Part shown: piece after piece, positions 7,717 to 14,286 of the stretch | Layout of the letters: the number at the start of each line of letters is the position of its first letter | How positions within the stretch are numbered: position 1 is the first letter of the stretch | Notes under the pieces: model-generated | The model's database searches: none | What the model was told of the DNA's origin: nothing | The model's input: only the letters and a program-made list of their open reading frames with translations | Translations under genes and position numbers: made by a program | IMG/VR virus record: IMGVR_UViG_3300025879_000044 | Location: 1-39,123 of that record | Reading direction: 5' to 3' (one strand) | DNA from: a virus | Length of the DNA stretch: 39,123 nucleotides

Positions 7717-9572
7717 TTCTTACCTGCCTTTTTAATCTTAAACTTTTTAGCCTTATATTTAGAAGCAGTACCGCCTTTTTTAACAACAAACTTCTTAGCT
7801 TTCATTGATGAGGCGCTCTTACGATTTTTAAGTCTACCTATCTCTGCTTTACGAACTTGTGGAATCATTCGTTGTGCAAGTTTACTCACAATAGGTGCGA
7901 ATCGTTTTAGCATAGTCTCTAGGCGATTCTTTTCTGCAGGAGGCATGGATGAAACATCTCTACCACGAGCAAGTCTTTTCTTAAACATGTTACGGGCGCC
8001 GCGGGCGGCTCGCATTTTAATTCTATCAGGTGAGGATGCCATTCTACTTCTACGCATTCTAGCAACCTTAAGTTTTTGTCTGTTTCGCCTTGCATTAAAG
8101 CGGCGTTTCATACGACCCTGAATACTAAGAGCTTCTGTAATTTCTACATCGTCAAGGATATCGTAATCGCCATCATCATCGGTATCCATATCCTCAAGCT
8201 CATCTTCTTCATACATGCCTAGGTCAATGAAGTCATCAAAGGACATAGCATCTATGTCTCGTTCCATTTCAAGTACATCCTGATCCGTGAAACCTACTAC
8301 CTCGATGCGATGTAGGTATTCCATAAAGTCTTTGTCTATACCTTCTTGTACTTTGCTCTGGAATGTACCACATGTTTTGCAAGGCAATTCACCGCATTTA
8401 CACCCACATTTAGGGCAGGCTGTTTTACCTTCTCCGGGTGTCAAATTTTTGTAATATTCGGTACCTTCAGGTGTACCCCATTCATGTTTCTGAGCCTGAT
8501 ATTCTTCTGGCAACATCTTGGCTAATATTCTAGCGTTCATTTTTTCGCCGTCACGGACAGTCCTTAGAATTTCAGCCGCATAGTAAAGTAGATTGTGCCG
8601 CATTGAGCCACGGCCCGCTTCTTTCTTTTTGCGGTCATAAACTTTCCTTAAGATTTTAGCGGCGTGTTCATAATCTCGTTTATAAACAGTTTTAGCTTTA
8701 AGTTTATCTCTAATTGTAATACCCATTTCTTCTACGGTGACCTCCATATCTGGTGTCACCTGTTCCAGATTTGCCTCTGGACCAACTTTATAAGATTTGA
8801 ATACTTTTTGCTTTTCGCGGCTCTTAATGTATTTTTTCTGCTCAACGGACTTTACTGGTTTGAGCTTAGACACTTTTTGCAAGTTTAAATCTTCTTTTCT
8901 TACACTTCTCTGCGCCTTAATCCATCTAGTAGCAATGTAACTATGTGGTGGCTGGCGTGTCCAGTTAGATATTTTACGATATGCGGATAACATTACAGCA
9001 CTGCTATTTGCTTTGTCGCTGTTGTCAACAATTAGCATGTTATTGCCAAATAAATTTTGGAATTTACCGATATTATTTTGTACTTCTTTCCACATTCTAG
9101 AAACAACCGGCTCTGGCAAAGTACGAGCTCGTCCCCTATTGCGGGCTTGGGCTGTTTCCTCATCCGTATTAACAAATACTAGCATTGTGTCATATCCCAA
9201 TGCTTCTAATGAGGCTTTTTGTTTTGCAATTTTAGCGTAGTCTTTACCTGTGCCATCAATAACTAAACCTAAACGGCCTTTGATTGCTATATCCATTTTC
9301 CTTGCAGTTAAAGCCTTTGCTCTAGCCCTAATATCCTGTCCCTTGTCAGAAAAGATATTCTCTGGTGTAGGTCCCATACCTGCTTTAGCAAGAGACCTTT
9401 CAAATGCATCGTCGGAATTAATTAACTTTAATCCCTGTGCAGTCAATGCAGTATTACCTACGACAAAGGACTTGCCTGAACCAGGACCACCAGCTAGAAA
9501 GACAGCTTTAAAGATGCTGGGGTCATTGACACCTTCTTCTAACGGGATAAAGTCTTTAAATGTTTTTTCCAT
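7713..9572 (-). CDS. Zeta-toxin/polynucleotide-kinase-like P-loop protein fused to zinc ribbon and basic head-protein domain
   Basis: This 619-residue protein has several parts. Residues 1-14 (MEKTFKDFIPLEEG) look like a capsid-targeting peptide with LEE|G. Residues 22-200 are a P-loop kinase with Walker A GGPGSGKS (28-35), LVIDGTGKDY, and a lid RNRGRARTLP, as in zeta-toxin or Pnk-like kinases. A four-Cys ribbon (CPKC, CKC, CKTC) is near 385-402, and an EF-hand-like acidic loop (DTDDDGDYDILD) near 465. After ITE480|A481 comes a strongly basic domain (QGRMKRRFNARRNRQKLKVA) resembling a stand-alone internal head protein of other T4-like phages. The substrate is unknown. It is coupled by TAATG to the gene before it and by ATGA to the gene after it. 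Confidence 0.85.
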   Translation of the reverse strand: MEKTFKDFIPLEEGVNDPSIFKAVFLAGGPGSGKSFVVGNTALTAQGLKLINSDDAFERSLAKAGMGPTPENIFSDKGQDIRARAKALTARKMDIAIKGRLGLVIDGTGKDYAKIAKQKASLEALGYDTMLVFVNTDEETAQARNRGRARTLPEPVVSRMWKEVQNNIGKFQNLFGNNMLIVDNSDKANSSAVMLSAYRKISNWTRQPPHSYIATRWIKAQRSVRKEDLNLQKVSKLKPVKSVEQKKYIKSREKQKVFKSYKVGPEANLEQVTPDMEVTVEEMGITIRDKLKAKTVYKRDYEHAAKILRKVYDRKKKEAGRGSMRHNLLYYAAEILRTVRDGEKMNARILAKMLPEEYQAQKHEWGTPEGTEYYKNLTPGEGKTACPKCGCKCGELPCKTCGTFQSKVQEGIDKDFMEYLHRIEVVGFTDQDVLEMERDIDAMSFDDFIDLGMYEEDELEDMDTDDDGDYDILDDVEITEALSIQGRMKRRFNARRNRQKLKVARMRRSRMASSPDRIKMRAARGARNMFKKRLARGRDVSSMPPAEKNRLETMLKRFAPIVSKLAQRMIPQVRKAEIGRLKNRKSASSMKAKKFVVKKGGTASKYKAKKFKIKKAGKK

Positions 9573-9787
9573 TATTTTTTACTTAATAGTCCGTCTATAA
9601 TTGCGTCAACCAAGCCCCTATTTTTATGGGACACCAATGTTCTATATACACCTCTTATATTTATAAGAGTATTTCGTTCATCAAAGGTCAATGGAGTCTT
9701 CCTGTTCACTAAAGGCATTAATTTATTGCAAATTCCTCGCATATCTCTATAACGCCTTGCTCTCATAACTATACTACGCAATTCCAT
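9572..9787 (-). CDS. Small helical protein, unknown
   Basis: This 71-residue basic helical protein begins MELRSIVMRARRYRDMRGIC. It overlaps its upstream neighbour (M15 peptidase) and its downstream neighbour (kinase fusion) by TAATG at both ends, so it is part of a coupled operon. It contains a late-promoter-like box at 9658-9665. No family was recognised. Confidence 0.72.
   Translation of the reverse strand: MELRSIVMRARRYRDMRGICNKLMPLVNRKTPLTFDERNTLINIRGVYRTLVSHKNRGLVDAIIDGLLSKK
9658..9665 (-). promoter_or_regulatory. Possible internal late promoter (TATAAATA)
   Basis: A perfect TATAAATA lies on the minus strand inside the 71-residue gene, 85 bases upstream of the kinase-fusion ATG. Because it lies within coding sequence and far from the start, it may be chance. 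Confidence 0.4.
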
Positions 9788-10251
9788 TACGCAATAATGC
9801 CTGTTTTATATACAGTCTTACCATTCTCTTTCATTGCAGTAAGAATAGACTTGCGTTGTTCCCCATCGGGATTATATGATACATGCACCCAGCCACTATC
9901 AGGAATGCCAGGAGTGTAAAATTCTAAGATGACTTGGTCAAAGTCTAAGTTATCGACAATCCACTGTGCGATATCTGCATTAGCAACACCGGGAACTTCC
10001 AAATCAACCGCTTGCCCTTTGCAATGTTGTGATTTTGCAGAACCACCAACAGCTTCATTTAACTTAGGACCTCTATATCCACTGTTCAATACAGTAGGAC
10101 CAAAGTGTTCCCTAATAGGTTGTACTACTTTTTCAAACAATACCTTCGCGGCTTCGAGATGTTCTCCCTCAGGCGTATTATCAATATCCATACGCAATGC
10201 AGTTTGTGATTTGGTGAATTCTTGTAGTGTAAAGTTCTTGCTAAGTTGCAT
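9787..10251 (-). CDS. M15-family peptidase, candidate endolysin
   Basis: This 154-residue protein fits the peptidase M15 (VanY/D-Ala-D-Ala carboxypeptidase-like) zinc fold. SQHCKGQAVDLE gives H76 and D83, and WVHVSY gives H123 as the third ligand. LNSGYRGPKLNEAVGG also matches the family's conserved arm. These enzymes cut peptide bonds in the peptidoglycan stem or cross-bridge. In marine phages they are common lysis enzymes or virion-associated hydrolases. No signal peptide is seen, so export would need a holin (candidate at 17612-17932) or virion delivery. Confidence 0.85.
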   Translation of the reverse strand: MQLSKNFTLQEFTKSQTALRMDIDNTPEGEHLEAAKVLFEKVVQPIREHFGPTVLNSGYRGPKLNEAVGGSAKSQHCKGQAVDLEVPGVANADIAQWIVDNLDFDQVILEFYTPGIPDSGWVHVSYNPDGEQRKSILTAMKENGKTVYKTGIIA

Positions 10252-10252
10252 T

Positions 10253-10843
10253 TTATCCTCTAATAAATTGTGAGAAGGAATGGAAGATGCCTTCTTTCAG
10301 TTGCATGCCGTCACGGACATCGTCAAATAGTTTTTGTGCGCCGCGGTATCCTGTAGGTAGTCCTCTCTTAAATGACTTGAAGTCATTATTCTTTGCGAAC
10401 AACCGCATTTTACTGGCACTAATACCAGTAACACCGTCTGCATCAGGATCTCGCTCGCCGGCGGATACTACTTTTGCAGATTTAAATGTGAAGTCCTTGC
10501 CATTATACTTGTCAAGTAACTTCTGAAACTCAGATACTCTATCCGAACCAGCAATAAAAATAACATTATCATACTTACCTGTAAGTAAACCAAGTTGCTT
10601 GATAAAGTTAGGGTTTGTGGTATCGGACAATTTAAAATTTGTGTTGGGAAACATTGCCTTTAGATGCATTAGTTTTTTCTTAGGCTCTAAAGGATTTTTG
10701 TTTTTGTCATAACTGTGGCTGGCGACAATCAGATGATCCGCACCATTAGTCTGCGCCATACGCTTAACTTTAGTTACAAGTTTACCGTGTCCATTAGTCG
10801 GCGGGTTCATGCGACCAAATGCAAATACAATTGTTTTACTCAT
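10253..10843 (-). CDS. Nucleotidyltransferase (HxGH superfamily, NMN-adenylyltransferase-like)
   Basis: This 196-residue protein begins MSKTIVFAFGRMNPPTNGHG. T16-N-G-H19 is the (T/H)xGH motif of nucleotidyltransferases that attach AMP or CMP, and ISASKMR near residue 150 is the ISxxxxR partner motif. Such enzymes make NAD, CoA, FAD or CDP-activated compounds; the sequence alone does not tell which. Its start overlaps the stop of the ligase-like gene by four bases (ATGA), so the two are translationally coupled. The last residues (IFHSFSQFIRG) look like a short peptide tag of unknown role. Confidence 0.82.
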   Translation of the reverse strand: MSKTIVFAFGRMNPPTNGHGKLVTKVKRMAQTNGADHLIVASHSYDKNKNPLEPKKKLMHLKAMFPNTNFKLSDTTNPNFIKQLGLLTGKYDNVIFIAGSDRVSEFQKLLDKYNGKDFTFKSAKVVSAGERDPDADGVTGISASKMRLFAKNNDFKSFKRGLPTGYRGAQKLFDDVRDGMQLKEGIFHSFSQFIRG

Positions 10844-12093
10844 TTATCCCATGCCTTAATGGCAGTAAAGTTATTATAACTAAACTCCATTCTATCTACA
10901 AGTTTTACGGCGCCGCCGCTAATTCTATCAATAGCAACATACCCTTCAGGTGCTGTTACTTTAAATCCGTTTGCAGTCTTAATAAAAGTGCCTGTTAATT
11001 GTTTTACTGTATCTAGCTTCTTAACAATTAACATCTTAGCATCGACAATTAGACCCTGGAACTTAGTAATATCTTCCAGTAGTTGTTGGTGCCGCTTTAC
11101 TTCTTTAAGTGTTTCCTGCATTTTTATTTCTAAAGCAGACTTTGCCTTTTCACTTTTTAACTTTTCAATCTCAATTTTAAACTTACTTTCTACCCAGTTA
11201 TAATAACCGGAAGCGTGAGCCTTAGGATTTGTTACTTTTTGTCCTTCACGAACTTTGCTATTATTATAAGTTTTGAGACTTGCGCCTACCATCTTTCCAG
11301 TAAAGGAATCCTGTAATGCGTTAAAAGTATTTAAGTGGGCAGACCCAATCTTTCTAAACTGTGTACCAGCCTGTGAAAGCAGTGAGGTTACTGCCGCGGT
11401 TTCTGCTTGTGTAAATGTCGCTGAACCAGATGTATCTTTGTATGTAGCATCATCCATCCATATTGACGAACCTTGTCTCAATGAACTGATGTTTGCACCA
11501 AAAGACGCCTTCATATCTGTCAGCGAGTTCCCAGAATACGATGTATGCCAAACAACACCTATCTTTGCTTGTTTAAACTTAGTGTCCAGAGGCGAGCCTA
11601 CAGGGACTGCATAGACTATAGTATTAGGTTGGAAAGTTGTGTGTTTCTGTCCATCTATCGTTTCTGTTTTCAAGTCAGCCTTTGTAAACATAAGGTCGCC
11701 TTGAAGAACACCTTTAATACCAAGTTTGCTAAACTCGGCTAATGCAATACTAAACTTAGGCTTTAGTGAAGCGGGTAGTTTAGGGTCTGCATTAATTTCA
11801 GCCTGTGTCTTATACAACAAAGGCTCTTTATTAAATACGGATTTCTTTGCAACAAAGAATCTACCATCTGCAGGATCAATACCTGCGAATATTGCGGGTG
11901 CGCCATCCCATTTAACGGTCATGTTGACTGAAGAACGAGAACTGCCTGCGAGCATATCTCGCAAGGATTGAAGGAAGTTAATAGCGGCTCTAGCACCTAC
12001 AACACCAAAGTTGAGAATATCATCCTCAATGTGTTCCAAGTGTAGGTTCTTACCCTGCTTATCTTCTGTTAAATATGTCGATAATCTTTTCAT
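10840..12093 (-). CDS. Ligase/nucleotidyltransferase-like phage protein (DUF6267-like), late, with capsid-targeting-like start
   Basis: This 417-residue protein begins MKRLSTYLTEDKQGKNLHLE. YLTE fits an (L/I)xE prohead-protease site after a Tyr-rich targeting peptide. It shows ligase-type motifs in order: TVKWDGAPAI with K61 (KxDG, motif I), GVLQGDLMF at 129-136 (motif III-like), and near the C-terminus EGYVAI at 383 (motif IV-like) and AVKLVDR at 396 (motif V-like). This suggests covalent nucleotidylation as in DNA or RNA ligases. I recall the family in marine T4-like phages as uncharacterised. A late box sits only 5 bases before the ATG. Confidence 0.8.
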   Translation of the reverse strand: MKRLSTYLTEDKQGKNLHLEHIEDDILNFGVVGARAAINFLQSLRDMLAGSSRSSVNMTVKWDGAPAIFAGIDPADGRFFVAKKSVFNKEPLLYKTQAEINADPKLPASLKPKFSIALAEFSKLGIKGVLQGDLMFTKADLKTETIDGQKHTTFQPNTIVYAVPVGSPLDTKFKQAKIGVVWHTSYSGNSLTDMKASFGANISSLRQGSSIWMDDATYKDTSGSATFTQAETAAVTSLLSQAGTQFRKIGSAHLNTFNALQDSFTGKMVGASLKTYNNSKVREGQKVTNPKAHASGYYNWVESKFKIEIEKLKSEKAKSALEIKMQETLKEVKRHQQLLEDITKFQGLIVDAKMLIVKKLDTVKQLTGTFIKTANGFKVTAPEGYVAIDRISGGAVKLVDRMEFSYNNFTAIKAWDK

Positions 12094-12098
12094 ACGAC

Positions 12099-12106
12099 TA
12101 TTTATA
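12099..12106 (-). promoter_or_regulatory. T4-type late promoter (TATAAATA), leaderless spacing
   Basis: The minus strand reads TATAAATA-GTCGT-ATG, a perfect late box with only 5 bases before the start codon of the ligase-like gene and no Shine-Dalgarno sequence in front. Confidence 0.7.
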
Positions 12107-12109
12107 AGA

Positions 12110-12250
12110 TTAGTGAACTTGTTTTACTTCATTAGCCTGCTTAATAAGCGCATCATATACACCCTGCCAATATGCTTTAAACTCTGGATTTTTTGCATTA
12201 TTCATAGCAGTAATCACATTTGAAAGTCTATAGTGTAATAGATTATCCAT
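12110..12250 (-). CDS. Very small protein, unknown
   Basis: This 46-residue frame begins MDNLLHYRLSNVITAMNNAK, with the ATG at 12250 overlapping the end of the upstream gene by 8 bases. A longer frame to 12304 would lie inside that gene. It contains AYWQGVYDALIKQANE and appears helical. No function is assigned. Its stop is directly followed by the late promoter for the next gene. Confidence 0.6.
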   Translation of the reverse strand: MDNLLHYRLSNVITAMNNAKNPEFKAYWQGVYDALIKQANEVKQVH

Positions 12251-12557
12251 TAGTTTTTTTCCTCTTTTTAGGTGCAGGCTTATCATGCTTTTTAATATTC
12301 TCAAGTTCCAGTGTAAGATGCTTTACTTTAATATAGAGCTCCATCTGCTCTTTAGCCATTTCTTCAATGGTAGCAGTTTGAGATGCAATCTCTTCACGCA
12401 ATTCTACGATGGTTTTGTTGAGAAGTGTACTTTCAGCATGAGCATTGCCTGTAAGAAACACATAGTCCATTTGTACTTTTTGATGCATCTGCATCCACTG
12501 TTTCTTTTGCTCAATCAATGATAATTGTGTTAGTACATCTTTATCAAACTTTTCCAA
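12243..12557 (-). CDS. Coiled-coil protein with basic tail, TTG start
   Basis: This protein has about 104 residues and starts at TTG 12557 (translated MEKFDKDVLTQLSLIEQ). I chose it because a strong GGAGG lies 9 bases upstream and no ATG is suitably placed; the ATG at 12596 lies deeper inside the upstream gene. The body is a coiled coil (LNKTIVELREEIASQTATIE, then LYIKVKHLTLELENIKK), ending in a Lys-rich tail (PAPKKRKKTNG). It may be a chaperone or scaffold-like accessory; no family was recognised. Confidence 0.65.
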   Translation of the reverse strand: MEKFDKDVLTQLSLIEQKKQWMQMHQKVQMDYVFLTGNAHAESTLLNKTIVELREEIASQTATIEEMAKEQMELYIKVKHLTLELENIKKHDKPAPKKRKKTNG

Positions 12558-13425
12558 TGTTATTAGCCTCCACAATAAAGTTAGGATTATCTGCATTGCT
12601 GATAGGGAAGGTTAATCTATGCAATAATCTTTTCTCAAACACCGCATCACTTCTGAGTTGTCGTTTGTGCAGTGTCAATAATTGGTCACTTAATACAATA
12701 TCACCCACTTCCCACTCATGGTGATAAATGTATTTTTCTTGGAAGAGGTGTTCTTGAAGTTTTGAAAATAAATCCTCATCTGCTTCACACACTTTCAAAT
12801 CATTATTTATGTAGAAATACATACCTTCAGTACCCGCTACATTTTTTTGTAGAATGTACATGTAGTAGGATTCCTGATTTTTCCGCATAAACTCTAACTG
12901 GTTTTTGTTTTCAATATCAGCCCAGTTTTCCATATTATAATAGTAGGAACAATATTTGTTTTCTATTCGGCTACGCAATTCACTTGGCATTTCTTTTAGA
13001 GCAAGAGCAGTATTTACCCATGATGTAACAGTACCCTCAACACCCCGAATACCTTGAAGGGCAACCCCATCTGCTCTATTAGGACCATTTAAATTGGAGT
13101 GCCAGTCAAGTTTGCCTACAGGAAAAATACCAGTGTATTCATCATCTTTCTTTTCGCCTGTAACTCGTTGTACGGGGAAGTTTGATTGCTCCCAAGGATT
13201 GGGATATGTTTCGGGGCTACCAACAACATTGCCGTTGGCGTCCCATGTTAATTGTTTCCAGTTAGCAATATGGGACATACTGTAAACAAGTCTAGAGAAC
13301 TTTGCAGGATCTATATTTTGCCGTTTAATAACGACAATTAGTTCTCGTTTTAGTTCTTCAAAAATAGATTGACAAATTTCAGGTGATAATTCGTCAATAT
13401 TAACATCAATGATTTTATGCGTCAT
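12544..13425 (-). CDS. TauD/TfdA-like 2OG-oxygenase-family protein with HxN in place of HxD
   Basis: This 293-residue protein follows the TauD pattern: KLDWHSNLNG, then a GGxT-like EGTVTSWVNTALALKEMP, and at the C-terminus GDIVLSDQLLTLHKRQ with distal His253, followed by an Arg-rich strand RLLHRLTF. The canonical iron motif HxD is read here as H109-S-N111 (codon AAT). The Asp ligand is therefore replaced by Asn, so the protein may be a variant oxygenase, an enzyme with altered chemistry, or inactive. The substrate is unknown. Confidence 0.78.
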   Translation of the reverse strand: MTHKIIDVNIDELSPEICQSIFEELKRELIVVIKRQNIDPAKFSRLVYSMSHIANWKQLTWDANGNVVGSPETYPNPWEQSNFPVQRVTGEKKDDEYTGIFPVGKLDWHSNLNGPNRADGVALQGIRGVEGTVTSWVNTALALKEMPSELRSRIENKYCSYYYNMENWADIENKNQLEFMRKNQESYYMYILQKNVAGTEGMYFYINNDLKVCEADEDLFSKLQEHLFQEKYIYHHEWEVGDIVLSDQLLTLHKRQLRSDAVFEKRLLHRLTFPISNADNPNFIVEANNIGKV

Positions 13426-13441
13426 TTAATAATAATTCTTA

Positions 13442-13645
13442 TCATACTTGCCACTCTGTTTCATTCTCAATTGCGTCTTGAGCCACTTGTAGATAGTCTC
13501 TATCTTCTTCAGAAAGAACAGGCCAAAACTTAGAGATTTGATAAACAGACTCTAATACCTTTTCAGGATAATGTAGATGACGATTGCTTTCCATTGCGTT
13601 CTGCAAGTCATCCATGCGTAGGGTTATCTTTTCTCTAAGTTTCAT
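13442..13645 (-). CDS. Small conserved phage protein, unknown
   Basis: This 67-residue protein begins MKLREKITLRMDDLQNAMES. It is helical and contains SKFWPVLSEEDRDYLQVAQD, a pattern I associate with short proteins beside oxygenase genes in marine T4-like phages. It lies 16 bases upstream of the TauD-like gene and is probably co-transcribed with it. Its function is unknown. Confidence 0.72.
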   Translation of the reverse strand: MKLREKITLRMDDLQNAMESNRHLHYPEKVLESVYQISKFWPVLSEEDRDYLQVAQDAIENETEWQV

Positions 13646-13652
13646 AGGTCGC

Positions 13653-13850
13653 CTATTTGCCTTTCAGTTTATTAATTCGTTCCTGAATACGCTCATCTTC
13701 CCAAGCGAGGAAGTTGTGCATCTTTCTTAAAATAGCCAATTGAATGTTACGCAGAGTATTGCCTCGAGGTAAAGCCCACCCAGCCATAAACGCAATAATT
13801 ACCGCATAACCATGCACAATTGTTTCTACTAATACTTGAATAGGATCCAT
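13653..13850 (-). CDS. Small single-pass membrane protein
   Basis: This 65-residue protein begins MDPIQVLVETIVHGYAVIIA. One hydrophobic helix at about residues 12-27 (GYAVIIAFMAGWALP) is followed by a basic amphipathic segment (RNIQLAILRKMHNFLAWEDE). The layout is an N-out/C-in type small membrane protein. It could be a lysis-inhibition or superinfection factor, but nothing specific supports that. Confidence 0.68.
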   Translation of the reverse strand: MDPIQVLVETIVHGYAVIIAFMAGWALPRGNTLRNIQLAILRKMHNFLAWEDERIQERINKLKGK

Positions 13851-13884
13851 AATGTAACTCCTTTTACATCCTAAAATAATAAAT

Positions 13885-13906
13885 GGCAGATTAACCGTGA
13901 CCTGCC
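13885..13906 (-). terminator. Probable intrinsic terminator
   Basis: On the minus strand GGCAGG...TCTGCC forms a 6-bp stem (one G-U) with a 10-base loop, followed by ATTTATTATTTT. It lies between the FmdB-like gene and the small membrane protein gene. Confidence 0.5.
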
Positions 13907-13934
13907 GCGGGCGTATTAAGGCGCCACCCTATTC

Positions 13935-14255
13935 TTATTCCGTACTGGAAATATCACCCAATCGCTTTTTAACTTTCTTAACTGTGTCTCGAACAGCAAC
14001 AGATTTAGCATCTTTTCTACCGTAATCGTCAGCAAGTGCAGAGGTAGGATTTTGATCTGCAATACGACCCAGCAATTCCTTAAAGCCTCCATCAACCTTT
14101 GTACGGTCACCTGTTGCACTAACAAGCCCGGGTGCTTTAGTGATAATACTTTCGTAGTTAGGATTTGCGGCTAAGTACTCCTGTAATGAAGTCCAGGACA
14201 TCATTTCCTCCCACACCTCATCTGTATCATTATTGCGTATACTGTAAATAGGCAT
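13935..14255 (-). CDS. FmdB-like small phage protein
   Basis: This 106-residue protein begins MPIYSIRNNDTDEVWEEMMS. The MPxYxxRxxxTxxxWEE opening followed by SLQEYLAANPNYESIITKAP matches the T4-like phage version of the FmdB-type domain, without its zinc cysteines. The C-terminus is charged (VKKVKKRLGDISSTE). A late box lies 23 bases upstream, so it is expressed late and may be a minor structural or assembly protein. Confidence 0.75.
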   Translation of the reverse strand: MPIYSIRNNDTDEVWEEMMSWTSLQEYLAANPNYESIITKAPGLVSATGDRTKVDGGFKELLGRIADQNPTSALADDYGRKDAKSVAVRDTVKKVKKRLGDISSTE

Positions 14256-14278
14256 TACGCCCTCCTGTTAATTCATTA

Positions 14279-14286
14279 TATTTATA
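14279..14286 (-). promoter_or_regulatory. T4-type late promoter (TATAAATA)
   Basis: A perfect minus-strand TATAAATA overlapping the stop region of the dehydrogenase gene and 23 bases upstream of the ATG at 14255. Confidence 0.7.

Noticed and set aside
7713-9572. Reading the kinase fusion as a toxin of a toxin-antitoxin pair
   Set aside because: The P-loop kinase resembles zeta toxin, but there is no epsilon-like antitoxin gene beside it, and the capsid-targeting-like start and basic head domain point to a virion protein.
12785-12800. Late-promoter-like TATTTATG and similar near-matches inside genes (also 1269, 15794, 25888)
   Set aside because: They differ from TATAAATA at one or more positions and are within coding sequence away from starts.
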